Shown here: one piece after another, positions 1-6,321 of the stretch
How positions within the stretch are numbered: the stretch's first letter is position 1
How the letters are laid out: the number at the start of each line of letters is the position of its first letter
Assembly: GCA_002789615.1 (NCBI GenBank)
Contig: PFTO01000148.1
Location: 1 to 10,504, forward strand
Origin: Acidobacteria bacterium CG_4_9_14_3_um_filter_49_7
GTDB lineage: Bacteria > Acidobacteriota > Holophagae > Thermotomaculales > Thermotomaculaceae
Direction: 5' to 3'
Length of the DNA: 10,504 bases
The notes under the pieces: model-generated
The model's database searches: none
Told to the model about the DNA's origin: nothing
The model's input: the letters and a program-made list of their open reading frames with translations, nothing else
Made by a program: the position numbers and the translations under genes

Positions 1-9
1 CTTTTCTGA

Positions 10-37
10 ACTCAACACTCATCACCCATCACCCATC
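10..37. repeat. Tandem heptamer tract at the ttcA 3' end
   Basis: Four consecutive 7-bp units read ACTCAAC, ACTCATC, ACCCATC, ACCCATC, followed by a partial unit ACTTCC. On the minus strand this is GTGATGG-type repeats that run into the 3' end of the TtcA-like gene and supply its stop codon. The tract starts beside the string CTTTTCTGAAC (1-11), which also heads the hexamer array at 6242. It may continue beyond the window edge. Function is unknown; it looks like a degenerate intergenic short repeat. Confidence 0.75.
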
Positions 38-795
38 ACTTCCTTTCCCCTTTTCTTATGAAGGTCTTCCCGGAAGAAGTCATGTTTTTTCAAGGCGGCG
101 AACGCGTTATCCATGACCCGCTCGTCCCGTTTGCGTAATTCGCCGATCCAGTCTTTAATCACTGTCCGCATGGACATACAATCGGGCAACAGAACACAAC
201 AGCTGTCATCAGGAAAAGGAATGGGGCTTTTTTGCGAGAACTCGATGATCAGATGCTCCCGCACGTACACAAATGGGCGGATCAACAGAATGTCATGGCT
301 CTGGGCTTTGGCCGCCGGCGGCATGGTCGCGATTTTACCGGCAAAAAACAGGTTCAACAGGTAGGTTTCAATGATGTCATCCAGATGATGTCCCAGTGCG
401 AGTTTGTTGCATCCAAGCGTTTTGATTCGTTCATAAAGCACAGCCCGGCGGAAACGGGAGCACAACCTGCAGGGGCTTTCTCCCGGGCGTTCCCGGATCA
501 TCGCGTCCACACTCTGGAAAATATTTGAAGTAAACCACTTCAACTCCATCCCCAGAGTATCGAAGAACTGAAACAGTGTATCCCGGGGGGGCTGATCGGT
601 TATGGACAGATAGACCGGCACAATTTCGTACTTTTCCCTGGCCCGACGTTGAAGTTCTTTCAAGGTCATGATCAATGCCAGGGAGTCTTTCCCTCCGGAT
701 ATTCCCACGGCGACTTTGTCACCGCCCCGGATCATGTCAAAATCTCCGATGGCTTTTCCGGTCCGTTTGACGATCAGCTGAAAGGGTGATTTCAT
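22..795 (-). CDS. ttcA: TtcA-like tRNA 2-thiocytidine synthetase (PP-loop ATPase)
   Basis: This 257-aa protein belongs to the PP-loop ATP pyrophosphatase family. In TtcA, ATP adenylates C32 of certain tRNAs and sulfur is inserted with the help of an Fe-S cluster, in the cytoplasm. Visible here are the PP-loop SGGKDS (residues 33-38), the Cys pair PCRLCSR (C109, C112), the GHHLDD motif (135-140) and further cysteines C199, C200 and C206, one of which could be the third cluster ligand. It is shorter than E. coli TtcA (about 311 aa), so a TtcA-related thiolase of slightly different specificity is possible. I chose the ATG at 793-795 because a GGAG (803-806 on the opposite strand) lies 7 nt upstream; the frame stays open to 855 but without such a site. 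The last five residues and the stop codon are written by a heptamer repeat. The neighbouring lipoprotein gene has the same strand but lies 226 nt away, so it is probably a separate unit. Confidence 0.82.
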   Translation of the reverse strand: MKSPFQLIVKRTGKAIGDFDMIRGGDKVAVGISGGKDSLALIMTLKELQRRAREKYEIVPVYLSITDQPPRDTLFQFFDTLGMELKWFTSNIFQSVDAMIRERPGESPCRLCSRFRRAVLYERIKTLGCNKLALGHHLDDIIETYLLNLFFAGKIATMPPAAKAQSHDILLIRPFVYVREHLIIEFSQKSPIPFPDDSCCVLLPDCMSMRTVIKDWIGELRKRDERVMDNAFAALKKHDFFREDLHKKRGKEVMGDG

Positions 796-845
796 GAAGC
801 AACTCCAGATTGAATAAATGTCACAAACCCGCGCCCGACCGGAAC

Positions 846-854
846 ATTGTAACA
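846..854 (-). promoter_or_regulatory. Possible extended -10 promoter of the ttcA-like gene
   Basis: Read on the minus strand, the sequence is TGTTACAAT, an extended -10 (TGn plus TACAAT, 5/6 to TATAAT). It would place transcription start near 839, about 44 nt before the chosen ATG. No good -35 is present at 17 nt spacing, which is tolerable for extended -10 promoters. This is pattern matching only. Confidence 0.35.
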
Positions 855-976
855 AAGCATTGTCTACAGGCGAAACAGGCTTAAGTTGGGGATGGGTTAT
901 GTGTTCTGATAGAAAGAAGAATAGATACGGATTGAAAAGTTTTCGTGACAGTTCCGGTTTCCCTGTCTTTTTCTTT

Positions 977-1016
977 CAGAACACTGAACACAGGCGCCGA
1001 AGGCGCACAGAACACT
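977..1016. repeat. Repeat-flanked GC hairpin behind the lipoprotein gene
   Basis: A 9-bp direct repeat CAGAACACT occurs at 977-985 and 1008-1016. Between the copies is a compact 5-bp stem (GCGCC at 994-998, loop GAA, GGCGC at 1002-1006). The element sits directly behind the stop of the lipoprotein gene. On the minus strand no T-run follows the stem, so it is not a convincing intrinsic terminator. It resembles the short degenerate intergenic repeats elsewhere in the window in placement but not in sequence. Confidence 0.55.
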
Positions 1017-1021
1017 TCTTT

Positions 1022-1459
1022 TTATTTTTCCGGCAGATGGTCCAGTTCTCTGTATTTCATATATACTTTCGGGTCATCCATCGGGGCTTTGATGACGGAG
1101 ACCGCGGCGATTTTGCCATGAATTTTCTTGAAAACCGGGTAATAGCGTTCTTTCTGATAGGGCTTCAAATCTCCCAGGGGCAGGTAGAGCAGGTCTTCAC
1201 CAAGGAGACTATTATCCGCCGCGTACTGACGGACCCGGAGTGTCAGTACGCTGAGTCCCATTTCTGAGTTTCGGTTTTCCACTGAAATTTCCATGTTAAC
1301 CGCTATGGGCGTGCCGGCATCATCTGACTTGACATTGAAACCCAGCAGCTCGACTTTATAGCCGGACCGATAGTTCATCGCCCTCTCCACCGGGGTCATG
1401 GAGTTACATCCGCCCAATCCGCCAATGAGAATGGTCAATGCGATCAGTTTGCGAATCAT
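1022..1459 (-). CDS. Small lipoprotein, possibly LEA14/WHy-like
   Basis: This 145-aa protein has a short basic N-terminus, a hydrophobic stretch and a lipobox LGGC, with lipidation expected at C18. It should therefore be anchored to a membrane and face the periplasm or the cell exterior. The mature part (about residues 40-130) alternates short beta-like segments, including a stretch on the pattern 'VELLGFNVKSDD...IAVNMEISVENRN'. That reminds me of the LEA14/WHy beta-sandwich fold (a hydrophobic strand followed by a 'VxNxN' edge), but the match is by eye. I chose the ATG at 1457-1459 because GGAGG ends 6 nt upstream and because it places the signal sequence at the true N-terminus; the frame is open to 1492. 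It diverges from htpG across a gap of 117 bp. Role unknown. Confidence 0.72.
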   Translation of the reverse strand: MIRKLIALTILIGGLGGCNSMTPVERAMNYRSGYKVELLGFNVKSDDAGTPIAVNMEISVENRNSEMGLSVLTLRVRQYAADNSLLGEDLLYLPLGDLKPYQKERYYPVFKKIHGKIAAVSVIKAPMDDPKVYMKYRELDHLPEK

Positions 1460-1508
1460 GATTCCTCCTGTTCTGGAAAATCTGGTATGCATGTTGTATT
1501 GTACACTA

Positions 1509-1537
1509 TTGACGCTTCTGGTGCTCTGTCGTATCTT
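1509..1537 (+). promoter_or_regulatory. Probable sigma-70-type promoter of htpG
   Basis: TTGACG (1509-1514, 5/6) is followed after exactly 17 nt by TATCTT (1532-1537). Transcription would begin near 1544, about 33 nt before the htpG ATG. TATACT at 1547-1552 is an alternative -10 but has only a poor -35. I found no CIRCE inverted repeat and no clear heat-shock sigma-32 pattern, so nothing here shows heat control. Confidence 0.5.
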
Positions 1538-1576
1538 ATGGCTGAGTATACTGAATGTATGATTGTGGAGGTAGTG

Positions 1577-3406
1577 ATGTCAGCAAAGAAGAAGGAATTT
1601 AAATCTGAAGTCAGTCAACTGATGAATATCCTTGCCCATTCCCTATACAAAGACAGGGAGATTTTCCTGCGTGAACTGGTGTCAAACAGCATTGACGCAT
1701 TGAACAAGGTCAGAATCCGGGAGTTATCGGATGGGCCATTCAAGGACAGGGATGGGGAATTGAAGATTGAAATTGAGGCGGATGAAAAGAACCGCGTTCT
1801 GATTGTCCGGGATACGGGAATCGGAATGAACGAAGAGGATCTGGTGGAAAACATCGGGACAATTGCCCATTCCGGGTCAAAGGCCTTCCTGGAAAAACTG
1901 GGAGACAGTGATGACGCGAAAGAACTGATCGGCCAGTTCGGTGTCGGGTTTTATTCTGTGTTCATGGTGGCGGAGCACGTAACGGTGGCCAGTCGATCCG
2001 CCCGTCCGGAAGATAAGGCCGCCATGTGGATGTCAGACGGCCGGGATAGTTTTGAAACGGAGACAATTCCGGAGGATCGGTCCAGAGGAACGGAAGTAAA
2101 GCTGAGAATCCGGGAGGATGCGGCAGAATTCCTGAAGCCGGAACGATTGAAAGCGATTATCGGACGCTATTCGGCTTTTTCCCCGTTTCCGATATCGGTG
2201 AACGGAGAAGGAGTGGAGCAGGAAAAACCACTGTGGCAGGTACAACCGGCGCAGGTAAAAGAGGAACAGTACAAATCATTTTACCGGTATCTGTCCCGGG
2301 GGGATTCCGAACCACTGACATGGTTTCATGTCCATTCTGATGCACCGGTGGATCTGAAGGCTATGCTCTACGTTCCATCCTTTTCCATGATGAAACTGGG
2401 GTTTGAGGATGAAGGCGGTGTTCGGCTCTATTGCAGAAAGGTACTGATTGAGGATAAAACAGAGGATCTGCTGCCCGGCTGGTTGCGGTTTCTAAGGGGT
2501 GTGGTGGATTCCGAGGATGTGGAGCTGAATGTGGCGAGGGAAACAATTCAGAACAATCCTGTGATTCAGAAGATCCGAAAGACCCTGGTTTCCCGGGTGG
2601 TAAAACACTTTGCCAAAGTCCTGAAAAAGGAAAGGGAAACCTTTGAAAAGATTTTTGATGAATTCGGTGTTTACTTCAAGGAAGGTATTGTCCGGGAAGA
2701 TCCGGAGAAGGACAAGCTGGCAGGGTTGATGCTTTTTCATTGCAGCGATGAAGAGAAACGATTAACCTTCGATGAATACTTGAAGAAAACGCCTGAGAAG
2801 GACAAAATCTACTACCTCACCGGCGGAGAACAGAAGCTGCTGGAGAAGAGCCCTCACCTGGAACTTTTTCGAAAGAAGGGGATTCCGGTACTGCTGCTTC
2901 CTGCCCCGGTAGATGAGTTTGTCGTGACCCATCTCCATAACTACAAGGACGCGGCACTGACATTGATTACACGGGAAGATGCGGTTGCGGATTCAAAAGA
3001 AGAAAACGCCGACAAGAAAGAGGACGATGCCTTTCTGGTGAAAATGAAACAGTTGCTGGAAAAGCGGGTTTCGGATGTGCGCTATTCAGACAGGCTTGTG
3101 GACAGCGCTTATTGTGTGGTGTCACCCAAAGATGGAATGAGCAGCTCGATGGAACAGATGATGCGGGCAATGAACCAGGAATTTCAACCGGGAAAACGGA
3201 TTCTGGAACTGAATCCGGAGCATGGGCTGGTCAAGGTGATTCGGGACATTGTCGTGTCAGGTAAGAAGCCCGAATTATCGGAACTCATGGCCAATCAATT
3301 ACTTGACAATGCGCTCCTGCTTGATAATCAGGCACCGGACGTGAACGAAATGGTGGGCCGAATCAACCTGCTGCTGGAGAATATGGCGAAGGAACCCGCT
3401 GATTGA
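1577..3406 (+). CDS. htpG: HtpG, Hsp90-family molecular chaperone
   Basis: This 609-aa cytosolic ATP-dependent chaperone is close to the usual bacterial HtpG length (about 620-630). The N-terminal GHKL ATPase domain shows the N-box ELVSNSIDAL (E33, N37, D40), DTGIGM (79-84), GTIAHSGSKAF (94-104) and the lid segment GQFGVGFYSVFM (119-130). The middle domain contains NVARE with R321 at the place of the catalytic arginine that reaches the ATP. The C-terminal third ends in a plausible dimerisation region (DNALLLDNQ...). As in other bacterial HtpG there is no long charged linker and no MEEVD tail. I chose the ATG at 1577, not the longer frame from 1487, because GGAGG (1567-1571) sits 5 nt upstream and family proteins begin near the motif KKKEFKSEVSQLM. 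No terminator separates it from the downstream exported protein (74 nt gap), so read-through is possible. Confidence 0.97.
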   Translation: MSAKKKEFKSEVSQLMNILAHSLYKDREIFLRELVSNSIDALNKVRIRELSDGPFKDRDGELKIEIEADEKNRVLIVRDTGIGMNEEDLVENIGTIAHSGSKAFLEKLGDSDDAKELIGQFGVGFYSVFMVAEHVTVASRSARPEDKAAMWMSDGRDSFETETIPEDRSRGTEVKLRIREDAAEFLKPERLKAIIGRYSAFSPFPISVNGEGVEQEKPLWQVQPAQVKEEQYKSFYRYLSRGDSEPLTWFHVHSDAPVDLKAMLYVPSFSMMKLGFEDEGGVRLYCRKVLIEDKTEDLLPGWLRFLRGVVDSEDVELNVARETIQNNPVIQKIRKTLVSRVVKHFAKVLKKERETFEKIFDEFGVYFKEGIVREDPEKDKLAGLMLFHCSDEEKRLTFDEYLKKTPEKDKIYYLTGGEQKLLEKSPHLELFRKKGIPVLLLPAPVDEFVVTHLHNYKDAALTLITREDAVADSKEENADKKEDDAFLVKMKQLLEKRVSDVRYSDRLVDSAYCVVSPKDGMSSSMEQMMRAMNQEFQPGKRILELNPEHGLVKVIRDIVVSGKKPELSELMANQLLDNALLLDNQAPDVNEMVGRINLLLENMAKEPAD

Positions 3407-3480
3407 CCTTTTTGTTGTACAATTAGATGGCATGAGATTTGCAGTTGTATCAGGGTAGAAACAAGTAGGGGAGGCCTCAG

Positions 3481-4968
3481 ATGAGAAAAAGAGTTTCGTT
3501 ATTTTCAGTGTTTCTGTTTATGGCTCTGCCGCTGATGGCCGGACAGGCGAAGAAAATAGATCTTCAGGATTATGCAGCCGGTAGAATTCGTTTTGTTCAG
3601 GGTGAAGGTGCCACCTGTACTTTCAACAACAAGACGTTTGCGCCACTTATGGATTACCTGGTGTTGCTGGGTGCTACCTTTGAGACCAATGGCAGCCGCC
3701 TGGAACTGGCTACTTTAAATAGAAATCTGTACTGGTTCGACAATGGGACCGATTTCTATTTTGAATCGATAGATCCAAGGGGAGATACTACGCGGCTCTT
3801 TCTCGGAAAGGGCTCGTTTGTTGTGAAAACAAAACTGCCTTTTACGATGATTTCAGGGGCAGGGTCCGTGTACTTTCCCGGAAATGGAAGGTACATGGTT
3901 ATGAAAAATGCCTTTGGAAAGGACAAGGTGTTTGTGACAACGCTGGAGGGCGAGAAACCCGTCATTGTTAAGAAATCAACCATTTTCAGCCGAATCAAAC
4001 TGAAGAAACAGGAAGATTCGGGGTTGACTGCCTGGGTTACGGACCGGGAAGACAACTGGAGAAGAACGCTGACACGGGCCAATGTTTTTTCGAATGTAGA
4101 CAAAATGCCGCCCTATGTCGCCTTTACAGGAACAGATGGGAAGCGGCATTGGAAAAAGGTTACGGATGTAAAGCCGATTTACAGGATGAACGGGATGCTC
4201 TCCGGGAACTGGTTGCTGTTTAATCCGCGTCTGCTGAGGGCGACAGGGTTATGGACACCTTATGCCATATATATGGATGATTTTCAGATTTCCCTGTTCT
4301 TTGCCACCCGTCAGTGGAACTCCGTGCGATGGGCATGGAGCGTGCCTTCGGGATGGTATGCGGAATACTATTGGGACCCCCTGGCAGGATTTGGGGCGGA
4401 TAACCGGTTTGATTTCTTGATGGTTGATAATGTTCTGGCGGACTACTGGATATGGAATGATTACCGTCGGGGCTGGCTCGGGGATTGGTTTTATGATCAG
4501 GGCAGAATGTCGAGAGGCAGGAGCGATGGATATGTTTACGGTTCATACGACCTGTCTGATAACCGGTCCATGCCTGTAGAACATTATCCGGGCCTTGCTG
4601 ACACGGGAAGAGGAAGAATTGGATTCAGAGGGGATATGACGGACTCCCGAATTGTTCGTTCACACAGGTGGATTACTTCGAATGTAACATCCCGGATCCG
4701 GACACGGGTGGATCGCACAATTCGTACGGAACGTCAGGCACGGGACCTCAATGTCAGCCATTCCCGCCTTGTCAGAGCCAGGCAGATTGTTGACCGTCGG
4801 CGGACCCGGGGAACCCGAATAGGCAACCGATCAATGGGCTCCAGCTACCGGGGTGCGACACGTACGTTTACAAGTACATCAACTGTGCCGTCCATTTCGA
4901 CCAGTTCAGGAAATCTTGGTAGTGGTTCATTTTCAGGAAGAGTCCGGACAGTATCGCCCGGTCATTGA
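3481..4968 (+). CDS. Exported FecR-like protein with basic Ser/Arg/Thr tail
   Basis: This 495-aa protein has a clear signal peptide (basic MRKR, hydrophobic stretch to about residue 19, cleavage likely near LMA-GQA). Residues about 25-165 read as consecutive beta strands with the FecR-like logic 'G.I.FVQGEGA', a short strand around 'LELAT', and 'LFLGKGSFVVKT...' with an 'SGAGSVYF' strand. In FecR domains of exported proteins this fold is a periplasmic sensory or structural module, but no anti-sigma N-terminal domain or transmembrane segment follows here. The middle (about 280-360) is rich in Trp, Tyr and Asp, and the last 110 residues are rich in Arg, Ser and Thr. An assignment to the FecR/DUF6600-like group is a visual judgement. 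The SD GGGGAGG (3468-3474) is 6 nt before the ATG. It may be cotranscribed with htpG, and transcription stops at the terminator at 4996-5017. Function unknown; probably cell envelope. Confidence 0.75.
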   Translation: MRKRVSLFSVFLFMALPLMAGQAKKIDLQDYAAGRIRFVQGEGATCTFNNKTFAPLMDYLVLLGATFETNGSRLELATLNRNLYWFDNGTDFYFESIDPRGDTTRLFLGKGSFVVKTKLPFTMISGAGSVYFPGNGRYMVMKNAFGKDKVFVTTLEGEKPVIVKKSTIFSRIKLKKQEDSGLTAWVTDREDNWRRTLTRANVFSNVDKMPPYVAFTGTDGKRHWKKVTDVKPIYRMNGMLSGNWLLFNPRLLRATGLWTPYAIYMDDFQISLFFATRQWNSVRWAWSVPSGWYAEYYWDPLAGFGADNRFDFLMVDNVLADYWIWNDYRRGWLGDWFYDQGRMSRGRSDGYVYGSYDLSDNRSMPVEHYPGLADTGRGRIGFRGDMTDSRIVRSHRWITSNVTSRIRTRVDRTIRTERQARDLNVSHSRLVRARQIVDRRRTRGTRIGNRSMGSSYRGATRTFTSTSTVPSISTSSGNLGSGSFSGRVRTVSPGH

Positions 4969-4995
4969 TATTAAAGAAAATCTGGCAAATACCAG

Positions 4996-5017
4996 GGGCG
5001 GGGTTTCCCGCCCTTTT
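4996..5017 (+). terminator. Intrinsic terminator behind the htpG/FecR-like genes
   Basis: GGGCGGG (4996-5002), a GTTT loop and CCCGCCC (5007-5013) form a perfect 7-bp GC stem, followed by TTTT (5014-5017). It lies 27 nt after the FecR-like stop codon and directly against the end of the convergent hpt gene. On the other strand the stem also follows the hpt stop closely, but it has only a poor T-run there. Confidence 0.85.
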
Positions 5018-5557
5018 CTATTCTTCTGTTATCTTCAGAACTCCGACATATTTAAGGTTCCGATACTTCTGCGCGTAATCCAGGCCGAATCCAACGACAA
5101 ATTCATCAGGAATATCAAACCCGTTATAGGTCACCGGGATATCCACCAGGCGCCTTGAGACCTTGTTCAACAGGGTGCAGATGTTGATGGTCTTCGGACT
5201 TCTGGCACCCAGCACTTTCACAACTTCCCGGAGAGTATAGCCGGTGTCAATAATGTCTTCTACGATGATCACGTTCTTTCCGTTGATATCCTCATCCAGA
5301 TCTTTGAGGAAACGAACTTCCCCTGATGACTCGGTATCATTCCCGTAGGAGGTGACGCTCATGAAATCCATGTGGCAGGGGACAGTGATTTCCCGTGCGA
5401 GGTCAGCGAGAAACACGACAGACCCTTTCAGCAAGCCCACAAGAATGACCGTTTCCCCCTCAAAGTCTTCGCTGATCTGATTGGCAAGTTCTTTGATTCG
5501 AGTCCGAATGTCTTCTTCAGAAATCAGCTGCCTGTCAATTCCTTCAACCTGCGTCAT
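5018..5557 (-). CDS. hpt: Hypoxanthine phosphoribosyltransferase
   Basis: This 179-aa enzyme is the usual length for bacterial Hpt (about 175-185). It salvages hypoxanthine (often also guanine) by transferring it to PRPP to give IMP or GMP in the cytosol. Visible are the flexible-loop and purine region, the SSGEVRFLKDL segment (about 78-87), and the PRPP-binding signature IVEDIIDTGYTL (98-109), in which the paired acidic residues and the Thr are the expected ligands. The C-terminal segment DEFVVGFGLDYAQKYRNL is typical of the family. I chose the ATG at 5555-5557 because a purine-rich GAGGGG lies 5 nt upstream and the next upstream frame segment to 5752 is not protein-like. It converges with the FecR-like gene, with 49 nt between the stop codons. 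A weak -35/-10 (TTGGTC-N18-TACAAC) lies upstream in the gap; I do not regard it as secure. Confidence 0.96.
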   Translation of the reverse strand: MTQVEGIDRQLISEEDIRTRIKELANQISEDFEGETVILVGLLKGSVVFLADLAREITVPCHMDFMSVTSYGNDTESSGEVRFLKDLDEDINGKNVIIVEDIIDTGYTLREVVKVLGARSPKTINICTLLNKVSRRLVDIPVTYNGFDIPDEFVVGFGLDYAQKYRNLKYVGVLKITEE

Positions 5558-5787
5558 TTTCACCCCTCTTCCAAGTACTCCCCCGCTTTTTTTGGCGCGG
5601 GTGGTGGATAATTCATGGTATGGTTGTAGCATATCCAGAGTTGTATGACCAATGGAATTCATGATAAAAGATGGGCATCCAGAAGCTTGTGGAAAAATAC
5701 AACAGATGATGCAAAATTCAGCGGTGAATGTAAAATACAGATAAGAAAACATATAGACCCAAAAAATGTCGAGAGTGCAGCAAAATG

Positions 5788-5805
5788 CATCATATCAGAA
5801 TGATG
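5788..5805 (+). promoter_or_regulatory. Candidate activator (enhancer-binding protein) dyad
   Basis: A perfect inverted repeat CATCAT (5788-5793), spacer ATCAGA, ATGATG (5800-5805) is centred about 87 bp upstream of the predicted sigma-54 start at 5884. That distance suits the upstream activator sites used by sigma-54 enhancer-binding proteins. The longer form TGCATCAT (5786-5793) is repeated in reverse as ATGATGCA at 5706-5713, giving a second possible half-site. A six-base dyad alone can arise by chance. Confidence 0.35.
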
Positions 5806-5856
5806 GCGACATAATCCCCATTTCGCTAAGTATAACAAAATAAAAAGAAATAGAAG

Positions 5857-5873
5857 TTGGCACAGGAGTCGCA
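5857..5873 (+). promoter_or_regulatory. Sigma-54 (RpoN) -24/-12 promoter
   Basis: The 17 bases TTGGCACAGGAGTCGCA match the sigma-54 consensus (TGGCAC-N5-TTGCA) at nearly every conserved position. GG (5859-5860) and GC (5871-5872) are separated by exactly 10 nt; the only departure is TCGCA for TTGCA. The expected transcription start is near 5884, 63 nt before the ATG of the small membrane protein. Transcription from such a promoter needs an ATP-dependent enhancer-binding activator, which is not encoded in this window. Confidence 0.75.
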
Positions 5874-5888
5874 ACATGTATGGGTGTG

Positions 5889-5932
5889 GGGCGAAAGCCC
5901 GGGATCATTGAAATAACAAACGGCGAGAGCCG
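5889..5932 (+). promoter_or_regulatory. Leader with two GNRA-capped hairpins
   Basis: The leader of the small membrane protein contains GGGC-GAAA-GCCC (5889-5900) and CGGC-GAGA-GCCG (5921-5932). Both are 4-bp GC stems capped by GNRA tetraloops, joined by a 20-nt A-rich linker. The second stem ends 2 nt before the AGGAGG. With the sigma-54 start near 5884, the first hairpin would be within 5 nt of the RNA 5' end. I do not recognise a known riboswitch class. It could stabilise the mRNA 5' end or tune ribosome access. Confidence 0.5.
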
Positions 5933-5946
5933 ATAGGAGGCACAAA

Positions 5947-6159
5947 ATGGTTGCTTTGTTAGTACTTTTTACGATTGTTGGATGTCTGGTAGCGGATTCC
6001 ATCGTATTGTCAGTGCGTGAGCATAGAGCGGTAACGGTAGGTCAGGTAGCAACGATTGGTGAACACGCCATGGCATTTGCCCAGGATGGCGGTGAAGCAG
6101 TAAAGGAAGACAAGGAAAAAGATCGCGAAGTGAAATGGGAAGACGTTCAGAAGAAATAG
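5947..6159 (+). CDS. Stand-alone 70-aa single-pass membrane protein
   Basis: The protein starts with a hydrophobic stretch (about residues 2-22, with C13 and D17 inside it) and then changes to a polar tail that is strongly charged at the end (EDKEKDREVKWED...KK). It should therefore be a single-pass inner-membrane protein with a short soluble tail. A perfect SD AGGAGG (5935-5940) sits 6 nt before the ATG. The gene has its own sigma-54 promoter and its own terminator, so it is one full transcription unit, which makes a chance frame very unlikely. I cannot name it. The N-terminus resembles the membrane anchor seen in front of some GcvH-like proteins, but no lipoyl domain follows. It could be a free-standing anchor, a membrane-stress protein or a small regulatory partner. 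Confidence 0.8.
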   Translation: MVALLVLFTIVGCLVADSIVLSVREHRAVTVGQVATIGEHAMAFAQDGGEAVKEDKEKDREVKWEDVQKK

Positions 6160-6179
6160 ACCAGTCAGCAGACAGAAAA

Positions 6180-6208
6180 CCCGGAACTGAAAAGTTCCGG
6201 GTTTTTTT
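6180..6208 (+). terminator. Strong intrinsic terminator of the small membrane protein gene
   Basis: CCCGGAACT (6180-6188), GAAA loop (6189-6192) and AGTTCCGGG (6193-6201) form a perfect 9-bp stem with a GNRA loop, followed by seven T residues (6202-6208). It starts 20 nt after the stop codon. On the opposite strand the stem is followed by TTTTCTGTCT, so it may also stop transcripts leaving the phosphatase gene. Confidence 0.95.
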
Positions 6209-6260
6209 ATTCAATCTACAAAGAAGTTGGTCCTTCTATGCCTTTTCTGAACCTTTCTTA

Positions 6261-6308
6261 ACTTAAACTTAGACTTAAACTTAGACTCAAACTTAGACTC
6301 AAACTCAA
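6261..6308. repeat. Eight-unit hexamer array behind the phosphatase gene
   Basis: Eight contiguous 6-bp units read ACTTAA, ACTTAG, ACTTAA, ACTTAG, ACTCAA, ACTTAG, ACTCAA, ACTCAA. The first four alternate strictly, giving a 12-bp period, and the last four carry T-to-C changes. The array lies 13 nt behind the stop codon of the receiver-phosphatase gene (minus strand) and before the terminator at 6180-6208. The string CTTTTCTGAAC (6242-6252) heads it, as at the window's left edge. It is neither coding nor CRISPR-like (no spacers). Confidence 0.9.
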
Positions 6309-6321
6309 CCTTGTCTTCTAC

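Larger units (their letters stand above)
5558..5946. other. Regulatory gap between hpt and the small membrane protein gene
   Basis: This 389-bp region has no convincing gene and is clearly AT-rich from about 5640 to 5860. From left to right it holds the hpt leader and any hpt promoter, a pair of related 8-mers in opposite orientation (ATGATGCA at 5706-5713, TGCATCAT at 5786-5793), a CATCAT-N6-ATGATG dyad, a sigma-54 promoter (5857-5873) and a two-hairpin leader. The short frames in both directions here have neither Shine-Dalgarno sites nor protein-like composition. Confidence 0.7.

Noticed and set aside
818..1267. Plus-strand open frame of 149 codons
   Set aside because: It runs antisense through the lipoprotein gene and the repeat hairpin, lacks an SD, and shows no domain pattern.
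1498..1503. TACAAT -10 for the lipoprotein gene on the minus strand
   Set aside because: No acceptable -35 or extended -10 bases accompany it, so I leave it unlisted as a feature.
1460..1576. CIRCE or sigma-32 heat-shock control of htpG
   Set aside because: I looked for the TTAGCACTC/GAGTGCTAA inverted repeat and the CTTGAA/CCCCAT boxes and found neither; only a sigma-70-like promoter is visible.
5582..5601. CCCGC/GCGGG hairpin in the hpt leader as a riboswitch or attenuator
   Set aside because: It is a 5-bp stem with a 10-nt loop and no T-run or SD pairing, which is well within chance.
5884..5946. Known riboswitch (c-di-GMP, guanidine-II, glutamine types) in the small-protein leader
   Set aside because: The hallmark loops and conserved bases of these classes are absent; only two plain GNRA hairpins are present.
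6261..6308. CRISPR-like array
   Set aside because: The units are 6 bp and directly adjacent, without spacers or neighbouring cas genes, so it is a simple tandem repeat.
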